Shown here: piece by piece, positions 40,197 to 52,466 of the stretch
How positions within the stretch are numbered: position 1 is the stretch's first letter
Layout of the letters: each line of letters opens with the position of its first letter
DNA from: Axinella damicornis
Lineage: Eukaryota; Porifera; Demospongiae; Axinellida; Axinellidae
Direction: 5' to 3'
NCBI GenBank assembly: GCA_963931865.1
Contig: OZ007509.1
Coordinates: 7,084,882 to 7,148,881 of the forward strand
DNA length: 64,000 nucleotides
Made by a program: the position numbers and the translations under genes
Notes under the pieces: model-generated
Databases searched by the model: none
What the model was told of the DNA's origin: nothing
Seen by the model: the letters and a program-made list of their open reading frames with translations, nothing else

Positions 40197-42593
40197 ATGA
40201 GCAACGTCCCACACACTAGTGGCCAAGCCACACAGCAGCTGCCTCCATCTTACTCCACTACCCAGCGGCCACCCCAGCAACCTACCCAGCAGGGTATGGT
40301 CGCCGCTCCTCCCCAAGTATTCTACCAGATGGGCCCTGGAGGGCAGCCCCAGGTGTATTACTCCCAGCAGCCCTATATGGTAGGTTCATGAACTAAGTGT
40401 GAGCTGTAAATTACTGTTGGCAGCCAGGGTGAATAATATTGCACCTAAAGCAGCAAGCCAACTTATGTTGAAAGCGTTCAAATTTGTATGAGGGTAGAAA
40501 TTACGAACGCATTGTAACAGCAGATCGAGAAACTTTCCGCAAACGCGAGGTAGCCGTACTGAGCTCTAGATAGCTCCAGAGAAGCACTTATACTGATGCG
40601 CACGTGTTCGATCACGCCCTCAATAATTGAATTCAGCACGGTTATTCTGATGTCGTGTAAACGCATGCCAGCACGGTTTCGAGAGCGGTACGGTTCGGTT
40701 ATCTTGGGCACGGATTGGTTATTTTTGTGTCGTGTAAGCAAGGTATAAGTAGTCCCGTTCCCAGGCACTTGGTAATTACCGAGCGCTTGGAACGAGGCTA
40801 CGCTCTTAGCTGATTGCTGGGCCTGCAGGTGAGAGCTGGGCCTGCAGGTGAGAGCGGGCCTGTAGGTAGGTGACAGCTGTGTTGCTACAAAAACTCACAT
40901 ACTCCCTAGTACAGTGAGTACTGTTGAAGGGGGGTGTGCGAGTGGGAGGTGCAGTAATGCCAGACTGATTTATCAAATCACCTCCTGACCTATAACAGCC
41001 CATGATAGGATCTCTGTTCTCCCACTGTTCCAGGCTCCAATGCAGCCAATGGTCACTGCTCCAATGGGTGCCACCATCCCTGTCCAGTATCCACCACCAA
41101 ACAGCTACATCGTACTCTCGGCCGTAGTCCTGGCTATTTGTGCCTTCCTCAACCTCACATCTATCATGTTTGGGATTCCAGCCCTCGTCCTCTCCATCCA
41201 GGTGGGCATACGACGTGTATGCAGTAATGTAATACCGGATACTAGTGGGTCACTGCCCCCTTACCCCTCCTTCATTTCTAGGCCCCCCTCTAGTACCATC
41301 ATCTTGGTAGGCAGTGAGTAGGTAGTCTCATATGCAGGCCTGCATGCAAAATTGTGAGGTTGACACTTGGTGACATTCCCATATGTGCTGAGTCAGCAGC
41401 AGTCTTGATTTTGAGAAGAATCACATTGTCTGTTACCAATTAATATAGGCTACCAGTTAAATTCTTAAAGTGTGAAAGAGTGCTGCTGCTTGATAAAACT
41501 TCATGTTGCTCTAGTCTCCCAAAACTCACCTCTGGTCACTGCTTGACAAGGACTTTGCCATTACCAATGTTCAGCTATCTGCTGCATGAATTTTTGGATG
41601 CATCCAGTAAGGCATTTACATGATACGCTGATTCAGAAAATATGGAAACCTGCCAAGTGTCACCAGGCTCTTTTCCATGATTCCAAAGGCATGCACAGGT
41701 TCTAATACATAGCTTCTAGTTAAAACTCGTGGAGAAAACTTTCACGGACTTGGCATAACCCAGTTCGCTACACCCACTAACACTCATCAGAATGTGACTC
41801 AGTGGTCTGAGAATTAGAACGGTAAGCACGCCATGAATACAAGAAGATGAGCGAGTTACGCCGTGTTTGGCATCTCATTTTGCTATCTGCACCTTCTGTT
41901 TGGGAGTGAAGTAGTCGTATACATCGCCCACTTGTATAAGATTCATCCCCCTTGCTGTGCTGGATAGATCTGTAGTACCTGAAGTTTTGACAGCCGTGAT
42001 TGTTGAAATAGGTACAGCCGTCGATACTGGACCAAAAACAGAATCAGCGCGCTGGAAGAGAAAGCAAACAGGGCGTCATCAGCTATTACTCGGCATGTTG
42101 CATTGTCCGGAACCAATCCTGGTTGGTTTTCGCTGATTAAACTTTGCAAATCGCCACAGAAACACAAATTCGCAAATTCAGAGTTTTCCCCCGTGAAAGA
42201 AACCCGCTATACAGTATTGGAACATTGTAATCATTAATTTGATTGCAATTCTATAATGTGCTTACTGCATTCTTGATTTGCAATTCTTACAATCGGAACC
42301 AGTCCTATTGTGCTCTAGTTCAGTATTGACTTGTGCACCCAACTCAGTGGTGTCCACTGAGTAAGGTCATCCACTGGAGTTCAATTGTTCAGATACTAGT
42401 GACACTGTTGTTGTGTTGTTGCATCCCCCAGTGTGAAGAGAGCAAGCGGCAATTGCAGTATGCCATTGCCAAGTCCCGGGGGAATGTGGCCCTCACTCTG
42501 ATCATTATCGACATTGTCTACACTGCTGCTGTCACTGTCCTTATGATTGGACTTGTGCTTGGTCTCCGCAGCCCTTATTATTATCGTTACTAG
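40197..42593 (+). CDS. CD225/dispanin-like small membrane protein, copy 1
   Basis: Three coding exons in phase 0: 40197-40379, 41034-41201 and 42432-42593, coding 170 residues. Residues 1-75 are Pro/Gln/Tyr-rich (SYSTTQRPPQQPTQQ), then a membrane segment (YIVLSAVVLAICAFLNLTSI), the GIPALVLSIQ block and polar loop CEESKRQLQYAIAKSRGNVA, and a second segment ending YYYRY. This layout (Pro-rich tail, TM1, cytosolic GIPAL-x-S loop, TM2) is that of the CD225 superfamily, which includes IFITM proteins, PRRT and TMEM90; orthology is not claimed. An upstream non-coding exon end is likely, since TCCATTGACAG precedes the leader at 40147. The stop codon TAG is followed at once by GTAAGT, and a 3' UTR exon probably starts at 43598. 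Confidence 0.8.
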
Positions 42594-42835
42594 GTAAGTT
42601 CAGGCACGGACCATGCAGTAGCTGCTATGCACATGCTGCCTGATAGCTACCATATGAATATGATTGAGAACAACGAAAAGCAGGTATAACCAGATGATCT
42701 GTCACATGCTCAGAACATGATACTTCTTACCTTACTAGGAACACTTTCATGTGCATGACACTCACATTCATGTGGTCTGGCATAATCTGCTGACTGCATG
42801 GGGTGTATGGAAGTTTATACCCATGGTGGTATAAT

Positions 42836-43268
42836 TACCCCGTGCGCATGCGCAGCAGGGGGTAGAGTGATCGGTTTGTCTGTCAGTCTGTCCTGTCAGT
42901 CTGTCCATAGATGTAGAGCGGTTTGAGCAGTGAAGGCCTTGTTGAAGGCTTATTTCAGGATAGAAGTGTCAGAATTCAGAAAATACTAGCGTCTACGTAA
43001 CTCACAGACCAGAGATCTACATGTACTCGAGAGGCTGAGAAAAGCTGCGTGAAAGTCGTGCTTCTAATTTATACAACTTGACCACACCCTATTTCTAACA
43101 TTACTTCCACAACTTACGGTATCTCATTCTGCAGCGCATGCTGATATCACTGTAAATCGTGGCCTAGCTAGCTCATCGTGCATGCTGTATGAATAACAGT
43201 CGGTGGTAGGCCTATAGCTGTCAAGTCAAAGTTGTGCACGGGTACGTGCTCTGCTGAGCACCTCTAGT
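42836..43268. repeat. Dispersed repeat family R1, copy 2
   Basis: Second copy of the repeat at 14549-14932, same orientation, about 85 percent similar by eye, between the last coding exon and the 3' UTR exon of CD225-like copy 1. Confidence 0.8.
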
Positions 43269-44129
43269 TATGTCTCAGACAGCAAAATTTAGTGTACACA
43301 GAAGCGAGTCAGTAGCTATATACCTTGGCTACATGTGTAGTGTTCCTGGTGTATTCCTGATAAACCACATGTAGCAGCTGATATAGTAACTGTTACTATA
43401 CCTTATGCTGGGACAGCTCCGGCTCCATATTTACCAGTAGACACACCTTGGCACACCGTGTACTGATCGAGCGGGGACAACTTTGACCCTATATTGTGCT
43501 TCAGTTTGCTAAGCTGCTCGGCAATGACCAATGCTGACCAATAGGATAGTGGTATGATTCTTAGACTATGAAGGCCTTTCCCCTCTTATTCCAACAGGTT
43601 GAAGGTCCAAGAATTGCTGACAACTTCATCGCAGCACTGTCAGACTTTACAAAATAGCTACCATGTATAATTAGTCTAGCTACTGATTTTATCTGGAGTG
43701 TGTAGTTCACATAGCAATTTGCGTGCACTATAGCTTAAATTTGTGTTGATGTTTTTATAAGTTGGAAAGTTCTGAGAGAATCCTTCAGCACTTCAGTTTA
43801 ATTTAATGACTGTACATTATTTGCCAACCTGTTTTACCATAGCAGTAGAGTAATGTACAATAACTATAGTGATCTAGTACATGATATGTACATAATCTCG
43901 AAGTATGCTCGAGTAATCCCTACCACTTAGTTCATACAGTGTTCATGTAGCCAATCTTCCCTAGAAGTGTTGTAGTTGTGTAATGGAAACCCGTCCACTA
44001 AGTTTGGGGATTCTGCAGACCAGCTAGTATAGCTAGCAATATGCATTATGATATCATGACATAATCCTAGGATTAAGATTTACAGCTATAGTTAATGGGT
44101 CTATATGGACATCAGCAGCCTGCACTACA

Positions 44130-44216
44130 AACTAGCCTCGTTCCATGCAGGTTCCTCGAGCTCCCCAGCTTTTTGTCACATACTGCGACAAACAACTGGG
44201 GAGGAGCCAGGCTACT
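44130..44216. mobile_element. TAGCCTCGTTCC hairpin element
   Basis: ACTAGCCTCGTTCCATGCAG...CCCCAGCTTTTTGTC and inverse GACAAACAACTGGGGAGGAGCCAGGCTA. Confidence 0.7.
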
Positions 44217-44417
44217 ACAAGCCTCGATAGATGATATAATTTTCAATGTTACAGAGGAGCACCGAGATAGTCGACTATATAATTATATATAACTAGACTA
44301 GCTAAGGCAGAATGGGAGTGATAAAGGCAGTTCATTGTGCAGGATCATTTGCATGACATTGTAAGTTGTTTAATTGTTGTTACTGTAGGGTGTACTTTAC
44401 ACTAGCTATAATAATGC

Positions 44418-44626
44418 CAGGGTTTCATCTACTGGGGGGGGCAGGGGGGAAGCTTCCCCCCCAAAGAAGAGATTGACTATATCATTACATCATAGGTAAT
44501 ACCATATTAGGACTCAGATACTGCTGTAGGCCACACCTCTTCCGGGGAATTAATTAACTTCAAAACATTTTGCACGGCGCTTGCCACTACTTCCCCCCCA
44601 AACATTTTTTTCTAGATGAAACCCTG
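44418..44626. mobile_element. CAGGGTTTCATCTA MITE
   Basis: Ends CAGGGTTTCATCTA and TAGATGAAACCCTG; AATGC on both flanks (44413-44417 and 44627-44631), i.e. a 5-bp duplication as at 28110. Subterminal blocks of G/C runs (GGGGGGGCAGGGGGGAAGC). Confidence 0.8.
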
Positions 44627-44770
44627 AATGCTATTTGTACATCCTATGTGTGTCTATGCCACATGAATTTGTATTAAAAAAAAAAAAATTAAAAAAAATA
44701 TATATATAAATTTTTTTAAATAATAATAAGGAACGTAGTAGCTACTTAGAAATTAAACCTTGATACTCAA

Positions 44771-45390
44771 CTAGCTGTTTGAACATGCAAGACCCAGGCA
44801 TACTACATCAAGAGTACTCACGACGGTTAAGGCAGTCCCCAGTAACAAGAAAGCGGAAGTAGCGGCGTGAGTATCTCCCGAGGTTTCTTCCCTCGAAGTG
44901 ATGTAGTAGTCACGCCTTTTTTGTACATGTCGACTTGTGGAGTGTGAGTATTCCTTCACATACACCTTTCCTGGACTTGCCTTCTTCACCTTGAAGTGAT
45001 GGTATTTTAATTGTCTTGAAAAATTCACCAAGGAATTCTGACCACGAGTTCCCGTGCTAGAAATTGTCAACTGTGCCTTGTTTTTACCAGCAACAGACGA
45101 CTCATTGACGACTCGATTAACTGCCATAGTCTCTCTCCTAGCTTCCACAACCTTCTCTCGTCCAAACAGCTTCCAGCAAGCACTCTTCTTGGGACCAACA
45201 GCACAGCAAGGTTCACCATAATAGAAAGCATTGATTTCTGCTTCTTCTGTCCACGTGACATTAATTCAAGATCAACACATTCAGACATAATTATAGCAGG
45301 CTGATCAGTAGAACAACTTTCTGTATCATCATTGCCTAAAAATGACGAGTCAAGAGCTCTTACTTCAGAGTTGAGACCTTCTGGCAAATC
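44771..45390 (-). pseudogene. Unrecognised gene with an apparent frameshift
   Basis: On the minus strand an ATG at 45390 opens a frame (MDLPEGLNSEVRALDSSFLG...) that reads like protein until about VDLELMSRG near 45250. From about 45260 to the stop at 44771 a different frame becomes the protein-like one, with TEEAEINAFYYGEPCCAVGP, then KSACWKLFGREKVVEARRE, and a hydrophobic C-terminal segment (AFLLLGTALTVVSTLDVVCL). The two overlap with a one-base offset and no plausible intron between them. Either the gene is broken by an indel, or the assembly has an error, or an unseen splice joins them. I do not recognise a family; the end looks like a single membrane anchor. Confidence 0.45.
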
Positions 45391-45479
45391 CATTGAAACA
45401 ACTAACTTCTTTGGCGTCGCACAAGTTCGGCTTAGGGGCCAGACCAAGCTATGAACGTCATACAAGATTCTAATTGAAG

Positions 45480-46220
45480 CTCATGATCAAATCTCCACTG
45501 AAGCCACGTGTGCGCTGAATCCCAGGCTGGTTGCTATGGGGGATGATTAGCACGTACGTGGATGCGCTGATGTGTACGTGTGGACTTTACAACTAATTTA
45601 CCACAAAGTTGTAAAAGTGCATAATAAGGCCCTTTTGGCTTTCCAGGTCACAATTACTTGACGACGGACGTACAAGTTTAGCAGTCCTCTGCAGGGGGTG
45701 TACGACTATTAAAGCCAATACAGTAAGTTTTGCGTTGCTACACATTGCACTCACCAATTCACTCTTTTTGGCCTGTGTAGACTCGTGTCGATAAAATTTA
45801 TGATCATAGAGTCTAAAGAGAGTTCTGCCTCATTAGATGTTAATCATGCAGTAGATGACTTTCTACTTAGAGAGGGTGGGCTCCATTGGTGTGTGCTTGG
45901 AGCATGTCAGTACCACCAGTGCTAGTGTGGCACACCTGTATAAAGCCACTGTCTAGTAAATATGTCATGTATTAGAATGTATAGAGTGGCTGCGTTTGAC
46001 GTCACTGGCTGTAAAACAACCGAAACTCCCCCTTTAGAAATTTCTACAGTGATCTTAGAAACGCAAGCAGCTCGGCACTTACGAAGTACTACTGTAGCAC
46101 ATGTAGTTACCACGCCAATTAGATTGAGTAGCTATACGCTACCTTGAGTACAAGTGAGCTAATATTTTCTGTTCAGCTGCCATTGAACTCCACGTTCTTT
46201 TGCCATGCAGAAGTACTCAA
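45480..46220. other. No gene seen
   Basis: Only short frames and no splice-supported coding stretch. Confidence 0.5.
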
Positions 46221-46299
46221 CCACGTGGTTTTGTGACGTCTATGCAGCCGCTCTAAGATGTTAATTTTAATTGTTACAAAGACCCATGCAAGGAACACT

Positions 46300-47089
46300 C
46301 TTGGTTAGTATACTGCAATTCGAAAAGGACAAGTTCCATCGAAGATTTTGTCTCTTACTCATAATTATATGACTTAAATTTAGTACCTGTACTTGAGGAG
46401 TGTGGGAATATTCACATATCGTGTTGTGTACTTGTACCTACTTGTACCATAAACAATGCTAAAAAAATGTAATAGGAAGCCGATTGGTTGAATAAGTGCG
46501 CAAAAATTGTAATAGTGCGCTTAATGGCTATCATAGATTGTTTGTTAGCATAAAATTGTAGCAATGCAACAAAAGGACTACGCCTATAATCAATATACCT
46601 TTAACTGGTAGTCTGGTACGAAGCACGACACTGAGGAGGCTATGGCTCAGCGTTTATGGCAGACCCGTCTTGTCTACTCAAGTAATAGCTATGACTGCTC
46701 GTGCAATTTTGGCAATAATAGCCCTCGTAACTGGACCAAATAGCTATCACTCAGCTGCGCCTCGTGCAATTGATATGCCATTTAATTGTGCTATTAATGC
46801 CAAATGTGCATTCATAGCCATGTTACGAATCCTCTATCTTCAAATTTCCACACATCAGTGTCAATTGTGAGGTGTTCATTGGCAAAGTAAAGGATGCTTG
46901 TATTCTGTCAACTCGAACCCACCCTTGTTAATGTGGGTTGTGAAGTAGTACAATGCTTTAATTGTAGTATTATGATACTCTTGTACTTCCGTACATGTAT
47001 CCATCCAAGTTTATTATTACTCTCTTCCTTCAGTGGCAGACTGACAGTCCAACGCATCATAGCAAGTCTCAAAACAGCAAGCAGAAATC
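46300..47089. repeat. Duplicated 5' flank of the CD225-like gene
   Basis: Matches 39610-40196: AAAAGGACAA-GTTCCATSGAAGA, CTTCAAATTTCCA, TTCATTGGCAAAGTAAAGGA and finally CAACGCATCATAGCAAGTCT just before the ATG. The tandem duplication therefore included the promoter region and 5' leader. Confidence 0.75.
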
Positions 47090-50000
47090 ATGAGCAACGT
47101 CCCACACACTAGTGGCCAAGCCACACAGCAGCTGCCTCCATCTTACTCCACTACCCAGCAGCCACCCCAGCAACCTACCCAGCAGGGTATGGTCGCCGCT
47201 CCTCCCCAAGTATTCTACCAGATGGGCCCTGGAGGGCAGCCCCAGGTGTATTGCTCCCAGCAGCCCTATACGGTAGGTTCATGAACTAGTGTAAGCTGTA
47301 CTATTGGCAGCCAGGGAGAATAATCATGAATGATAATACACGTAAAGCAGCATGTTGAAATCCCTCATACTTGTACCGTACTTTAATTAGGCGCATGTGC
47401 CTGTATCTCCACAGGAAGGAACCCACAAACCTCATGCAATGTAACATACGAAACTGTTACTGTTCGGTCGCGTACTCGATCGTGCATGTCTCATTAATAC
47501 TCGACAGCAGGGAACGAAGCTGAGAATGATCAAACGTGCAGAGCACAAAAGCAAAGAGCAACAAACGAGACCAGGATGAATAGTTATGCTGACATGACAA
47601 TCTGTGCCTTACTCAGGTAGACTGGTGCCAGCAATATACTACCACAAACCTCCTTGACCGTTTATGACACTTCCGATTCTGGTTATTATGCATGCAGCTT
47701 GCTCACACTTGCCCCACAATGCCCTGCATTCACCTACGTACGTAGTATAGACTTAGCTACATCAAAGGTGAGTGGTGCAGTGTTCACACGACTTCACAGA
47801 GGTAACTGTGAAAGCCGGAATGCAGGGACGCAGAATGGAACGGGAAGTACAAGGTCAAATTCACTATAGTGGTAGCATAACGTAGAGCACCATGATTTAT
47901 ATAGTTCAACAAAGCACTTGTTGCTCAAACTGGGCCAGACTTGCACTCAATCATTGCCATGCGTTCCGCTGAAGTCATCATCGATCTGGCTGGGGCCAAT
48001 GATTATATGCCGAAATTGCAATGTTGATTACTTACGTAGGGCCTGGACAGGCTTCCGCTCTTAGCTGATCGCTGGGCCTATAGGTAGGTGAGAGCTGTGA
48101 ATAATTTTCCTGTGCATTATTTCCATTCAACGTTCCTCCTTTCAGAGTCTCCAATCTCACAGATGCAACATGTGTAGCTATACATCAAGTGCATGTAGTA
48201 TTGTGATAATTAGTGGCTAATTTACACTGCTACTTTGATTCTGCCCTGGCCCCACATGCTTTGTTCTGTCCTCTTTTGTGTTTTGTTATACTGTGAATGT
48301 GTCCGTATCTTTGTGTCCAGCCTTTTGTCTTAGTGGCTATATATTGTAAGGTGCATGTATTGTGAATCAGAGTTTGCTCGGACTTCTATATTCACTTCAT
48401 ACTACATCGCGGCAAGCACTAACCACTCCCTTGGCCCAAGATATTACAACTGGCGACGAAGATGGCACGACCTACTTTCGGTACCTTGCAGGAATTCATA
48501 CCTGGTTCAGAGTCAGTCACGGCCTACCTGGAGAGGGTCAATGTCTCCTTTAAAGCGAACGACATTGCAGCAGGCAAGCGTGTGCCCGTCCTCCTGAGTG
48601 TTGTTGGTGCCAAGACTTACGCACTGTTGCGCAGTTTAACTTCACCAACATTGCCGCAAGAGAAGTCTTTTGATGAGCTAGCAGCCGCTCTCACCTCCCA
48701 CTTCCAACCTAAACCATTGCTCATCGCAGAAAGGTTCCACTTCCACCGCAGAGATCAATCCAGTCTATCGCTGAGTACGTTGCAGAGCTTAGGCGACTTG
48801 CGACTGACTGCGAATTCGGAGACTACCTCGGCGAAGCACTCCGGGATCGGTTGGTGTGCGGAATGAGAAGTAGTAGTGTCCAGAACCGCCTACTTTCTGA
48901 GGCCGACCTCACCTTCAAGCGAGCGCTGGAAATAGCCCAGGCCATGGAGGCGGCAGAGTCCAATGTCAAATCCTTGAAGGGTACAGAGGAATCAATAAAG
49001 AAACTCTCCATCAATTCACAGAAGGGAGAGAGGAGTCGATTGTCTCAGCGCGAGCCATGTTTCCGTTGTGGTCAGACGAACCATGAATCCAGGGACTGCA
49101 GATTCGCGGAGGCGACGTGCCACTGTTGTGGTAAGAAGGGCCATATTGCCCCAGTTTGCAACCAGAGAACAGAGTCGAGGGGAATTTCAACCCCAAATCA
49201 CGCAACATGCAACTATACTCGACAAGTGGAAGAGTCGATTGGGAGTTCTACTGCAGACACCGAGGAGCTTGCATTATTTTCCATAAGGGACGAATGTTCA
49301 AAACCTATTTCAGTGGAGCTGACAGTGAATGACAAGCAGCTCACCTTGGAGGTCGATACGGGAGCCACCATGACAATAATTTCTGCTGTGACCAAGAACT
49401 GTATCTTTCCTAACACTGACCTCCGGGGTCCTCTCATCACCCGATTGCGAACTTACACAGGTGAATGTGTTGGGCGCAGTTCCAGTTCAAGTACGATACC
49501 GCAACAAGAGTGAAGACTTGATGCTACATGTTGTGGCTGATGATGGGCCTAGTCTACTTGGAAGGGACTGGCTTTTTCTTTTGCCTTCATGTTTTAGTGA
49601 GGGAGGAGTGTAGTATCGTGATAATTAGTGGCTAATTTACACTGCTACTTTGATTCTGCCCTGGCCCCACATGCTTTGTTCTGTCCTCTTTTGTGTTTTG
49701 TTATACTGTGAATGTGTCCGTATCTTTGTGTCCAGCCTTTTGTCTTAGTGGCTATATATTGTAAGGTGCATGTATTGCGAATCAGAGTTTGCTTGGACTT
49801 CTATATTCACTTCATACTGCATAGCGGCAAGCACTAACCACTCCCTCGGCCCAAGATATTACAGTGCATGTCTGGAATGTGGAGGTTGTTTGTTTGTTTG
49901 TTCCCTCCTCTCAAAGTAGAACCCACTGCGGTGTGCCTACCATACATAACTTGAACTTCTTGGCTGCATTTTATAATTACATTGCATATTCCGAATTTGA

Positions 50001-51959
50001 GCAAGCAAATTCCTTGCTGCTGTCTTCTCTTTATACTATTGTGGTGTGAATAGGAAAGCAAGATGGCACATTAAACCTTAGTTAATCTTTTTTTTCTTGA
50101 TGGGAAAATAAAATTCAGTGTTGGGCCATTGCATGGCCCATGGCCAAAAGGGATACAATTATACAGCTAACTGAGGCAGGCAATACATCTGTCACAAGCC
50201 GCTGTAGAGAGTAGAGCTAGGACCTTGCAGCTGTCGCTTTCCACCAGAGCAGAGTGTGCTGATTACACATAAATGAGGTTTGAGGCTGGTCCAGGCTGTT
50301 TGCATGGAGACAGTGTAACTATTGAGCTTTCAGGAGGTGATTTGGTAAGTCATAATCAGTCTGGCATTAGCTACTGCATCCCCCACTCCTTCAACAGGCC
50401 CGCCCGCCGCTTTCGAATTCAGTTGCACGTACTGCAAGTGACGAAGAGCTGGGCTGGGCCTGGGAACGAGGCTACTTCAACAGTACTCATGCACTGTACT
50501 AAAGACGGTCATAGGACTCAGAGTAGTACACAAATATGGTTCCACTGTGGTGAATCGGATGACTATGTCTTATACCAGTAGTAATACTAGTAAGAACTGA
50601 ACTGTAAAGTTTGGTGCATGGAAACTGAGAACAGACCATCCATATCGTAACAGGAGGAAATTTAAGAACTGTCTCTGTTCTCTCACTGTTCCAGGCTCCA
50701 ATGCAGCCACTGGTCACTGCTCCCATGCGTGCCACTATCCCTGTCCAGTATCCACCACCAAACAGCTACATGTACATCGTCCTCTCGGCCATAGTCCTGG
50801 CTATTTGTGCTTTGCTCAACCTCACATCTATCATGTTTGGGATTCCAGCCCTCGTCCTCTCCATCCAGGTGGGCATACATATGACTTACTTGTATGCAGT
50901 TTATGTAATACCAGAAATGGGTACACTATATAGCGAATCACTGCCTCATTACCGGTGCCCCTCCCCCCGTATGTTATACTACCATCAGCTTGGTAGGTGG
51001 GCAATGGGCAGTGAGAAGGTAGTCTTGTACAATAACCTGCATGCAAAAATCACGGAAAATGACTTTTGACACTTGGCAACATTTCTGTATGTGCTGAGTC
51101 AGCAGTCTTGATTTCTTGTAGACGAATCCCATTCATATAGCAATTCAATTCTTAACGTGTATGTACATGTGAAGGAGTGCTGCTGCTCTAGACGTCTTCC
51201 AAGACTGACCTCTTGTCGCTGCTTTTCCCACTTAGCCATCACCAACAGCTAGCTACCTGCTGCATGAATTTTGAATGCATCTGGTAAGGAATGTAATCAT
51301 AATACGCTGATTCAGCACATAATTATGGGAAAGCCTGCCAAGTCACAAAAAGTGAGAATCACTGTGCACACATATGTATACATTCTAATTATCCGGCAGT
51401 CAAAACAATGGTCGTTCGGCATTAATTGGAAGCATTATTTATATAATGTTCTCTAGCTGTGTTGCCGTGTTCCCTCCAGTCTGTGGTACCCAGTCTCATC
51501 AGTGCAAACAACTGGTGAGCTCCGAGTTTTCATTGCCACTTCGAGTTGCATTTCACGTCATCTACGTACACATCGATGGCTGTCAACTCTGTTCGGTTGA
51601 TTCGACAGGCGAATTATTGTAGTATGTTTGTCATTGAATGCGATTACAACGCTCCAGTAATTACAGTGAGCATGGTAATGCACATGTGCATGTGGTCATT
51701 CTCTGCATGATACACATGTGCTCTAGTACAGTATTGACTAAGGTCATCCACTGGAGTTGAATTGAGTTACTAGTGACACTGTTGTTCTCTTTTTGTTTCC
51801 CCCCAGAGCGATGAGAGCGAGAGTCAACTGCAGTATGCCATTGCCAAGTCCCAGGGGAATGTGGCCCTCACTCTGATCATTATCAACATTGTCTACACTG
51901 CCGCTAGCGCCGTCCTTATTATTGGACCGTATTGCAAGCGATCAAAAGTGTACATGTAG
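47090..51959 (+). CDS. CD225/dispanin-like small membrane protein, copy 2 with transposon-derived C-terminus
   Basis: Exons 47090-47272, 50695-50868 and 51807-51959, phase 0 throughout, coding 169 residues. Exon 1 differs from copy 1 in few residues; exon 2 has an extra Met-Tyr before IVLSAIVLAI; exon 3 starts SDESESQLQYAIAKSQGNVA. The reading frame is intact, but after LIIG the sequence is no longer that of copy 1: the last residues PYCKRSKVYM and the TAG are encoded by the end of a hairpin element (ATTGCAAGCGATCAAA... CTGGGAATGAGGCTA, 51929-51974), replacing the second membrane segment's LVLGLRSPYYYRY end. Intron 1 is enlarged by an LTR element. Whether the altered protein still inserts normally is unknown. 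Confidence 0.8.
48194..49863 (+). mobile_element. Gag-protease-only LTR retrotransposon with both LTRs and target duplication
   Basis: LTRs of 255 bp at 48194-48448 and 49609-49863 (TGTAGTATTGTG...GATATTACA) differ at 6 positions by my count. GTGCA flanks both sides (48189-48193, 49864-49868). The primer site TGGCGACGAAG at 48451 runs into the gag start at 48462; a purine tract GTGAGGGAGGAG precedes the 3' LTR. Inside: a gag-like frame (48462-48866), a second frame with two CCHC knuckles (CFRCGQTNHESRDC, CHCCGKKGHIAPVC) and the protease motif DTGA near 49355, and a last frame reaching LLGRDWL, the usual link to reverse transcriptase. RT, RNase H and integrase are absent. Two frame breaks (near 48750 and 49460) make it non-coding now. 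Sense orientation in intron 1 of CD225-like copy 2. Confidence 0.92.
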
Positions 51960-51987
51960 CTGGGAATGAGGCTAGTTTGTTGAGCCT

Positions 51988-52113
51988 TGACACCTCACAA
52001 AGTCATGATGCACAGCCAGAAAGGTCACACGGGTTACCCCTGCTGCACACGCACCTCACAATGTCATGATGCACAGCCAGAATGGTCATGCAGGTTACCC
52101 CTGCTGCACATGC
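51988..52113. repeat. 63-bp direct repeat, two copies
   Basis: ACCTCACAAAGTCATGATGC and CACAGCCAGAA-GGTCA...GGTTACCCCTGCTGCACA, repeated at 52050-52113. Confidence 0.85.
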
Positions 52114-52140
52114 AAGTGTGGGGTATAAGTGAGGTGGGAT

Positions 52141-52141
<1 letters not shown>

Positions 52142-52177
<36 letters not shown>
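52142..52177. repeat. G36 homopolymer
   Basis: Longest homopolymer in the window, directly downstream of CD225-like copy 2. Confidence 0.95.
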
Positions 52178-52178
<1 letters not shown>

Positions 52179-52466
52179 GGAGAGGTTTTGTAGTAGGGGG
52201 CTGAGGTGACCAACCAAGATGCTCAGTGCTTTGTATCGGGACCACTGTCAATTCTAACCTCGTTCCCAGGCCACAGAACAAGACTATGCCAATTCCTTAC
52301 TATCGGACTCTGACAGAAACATGTCTGATGCTGACAAAAGCACACCACGTTTATAACTCAAAAAGACGTTTGGTATCAAATGATGTTTGCAGTGTACTGG
52401 TATACTGATGTACTGGTGTGCTCCATGGTTGAGTCTGTTCTTGTAACTAGCTGGACAAAACACTGT

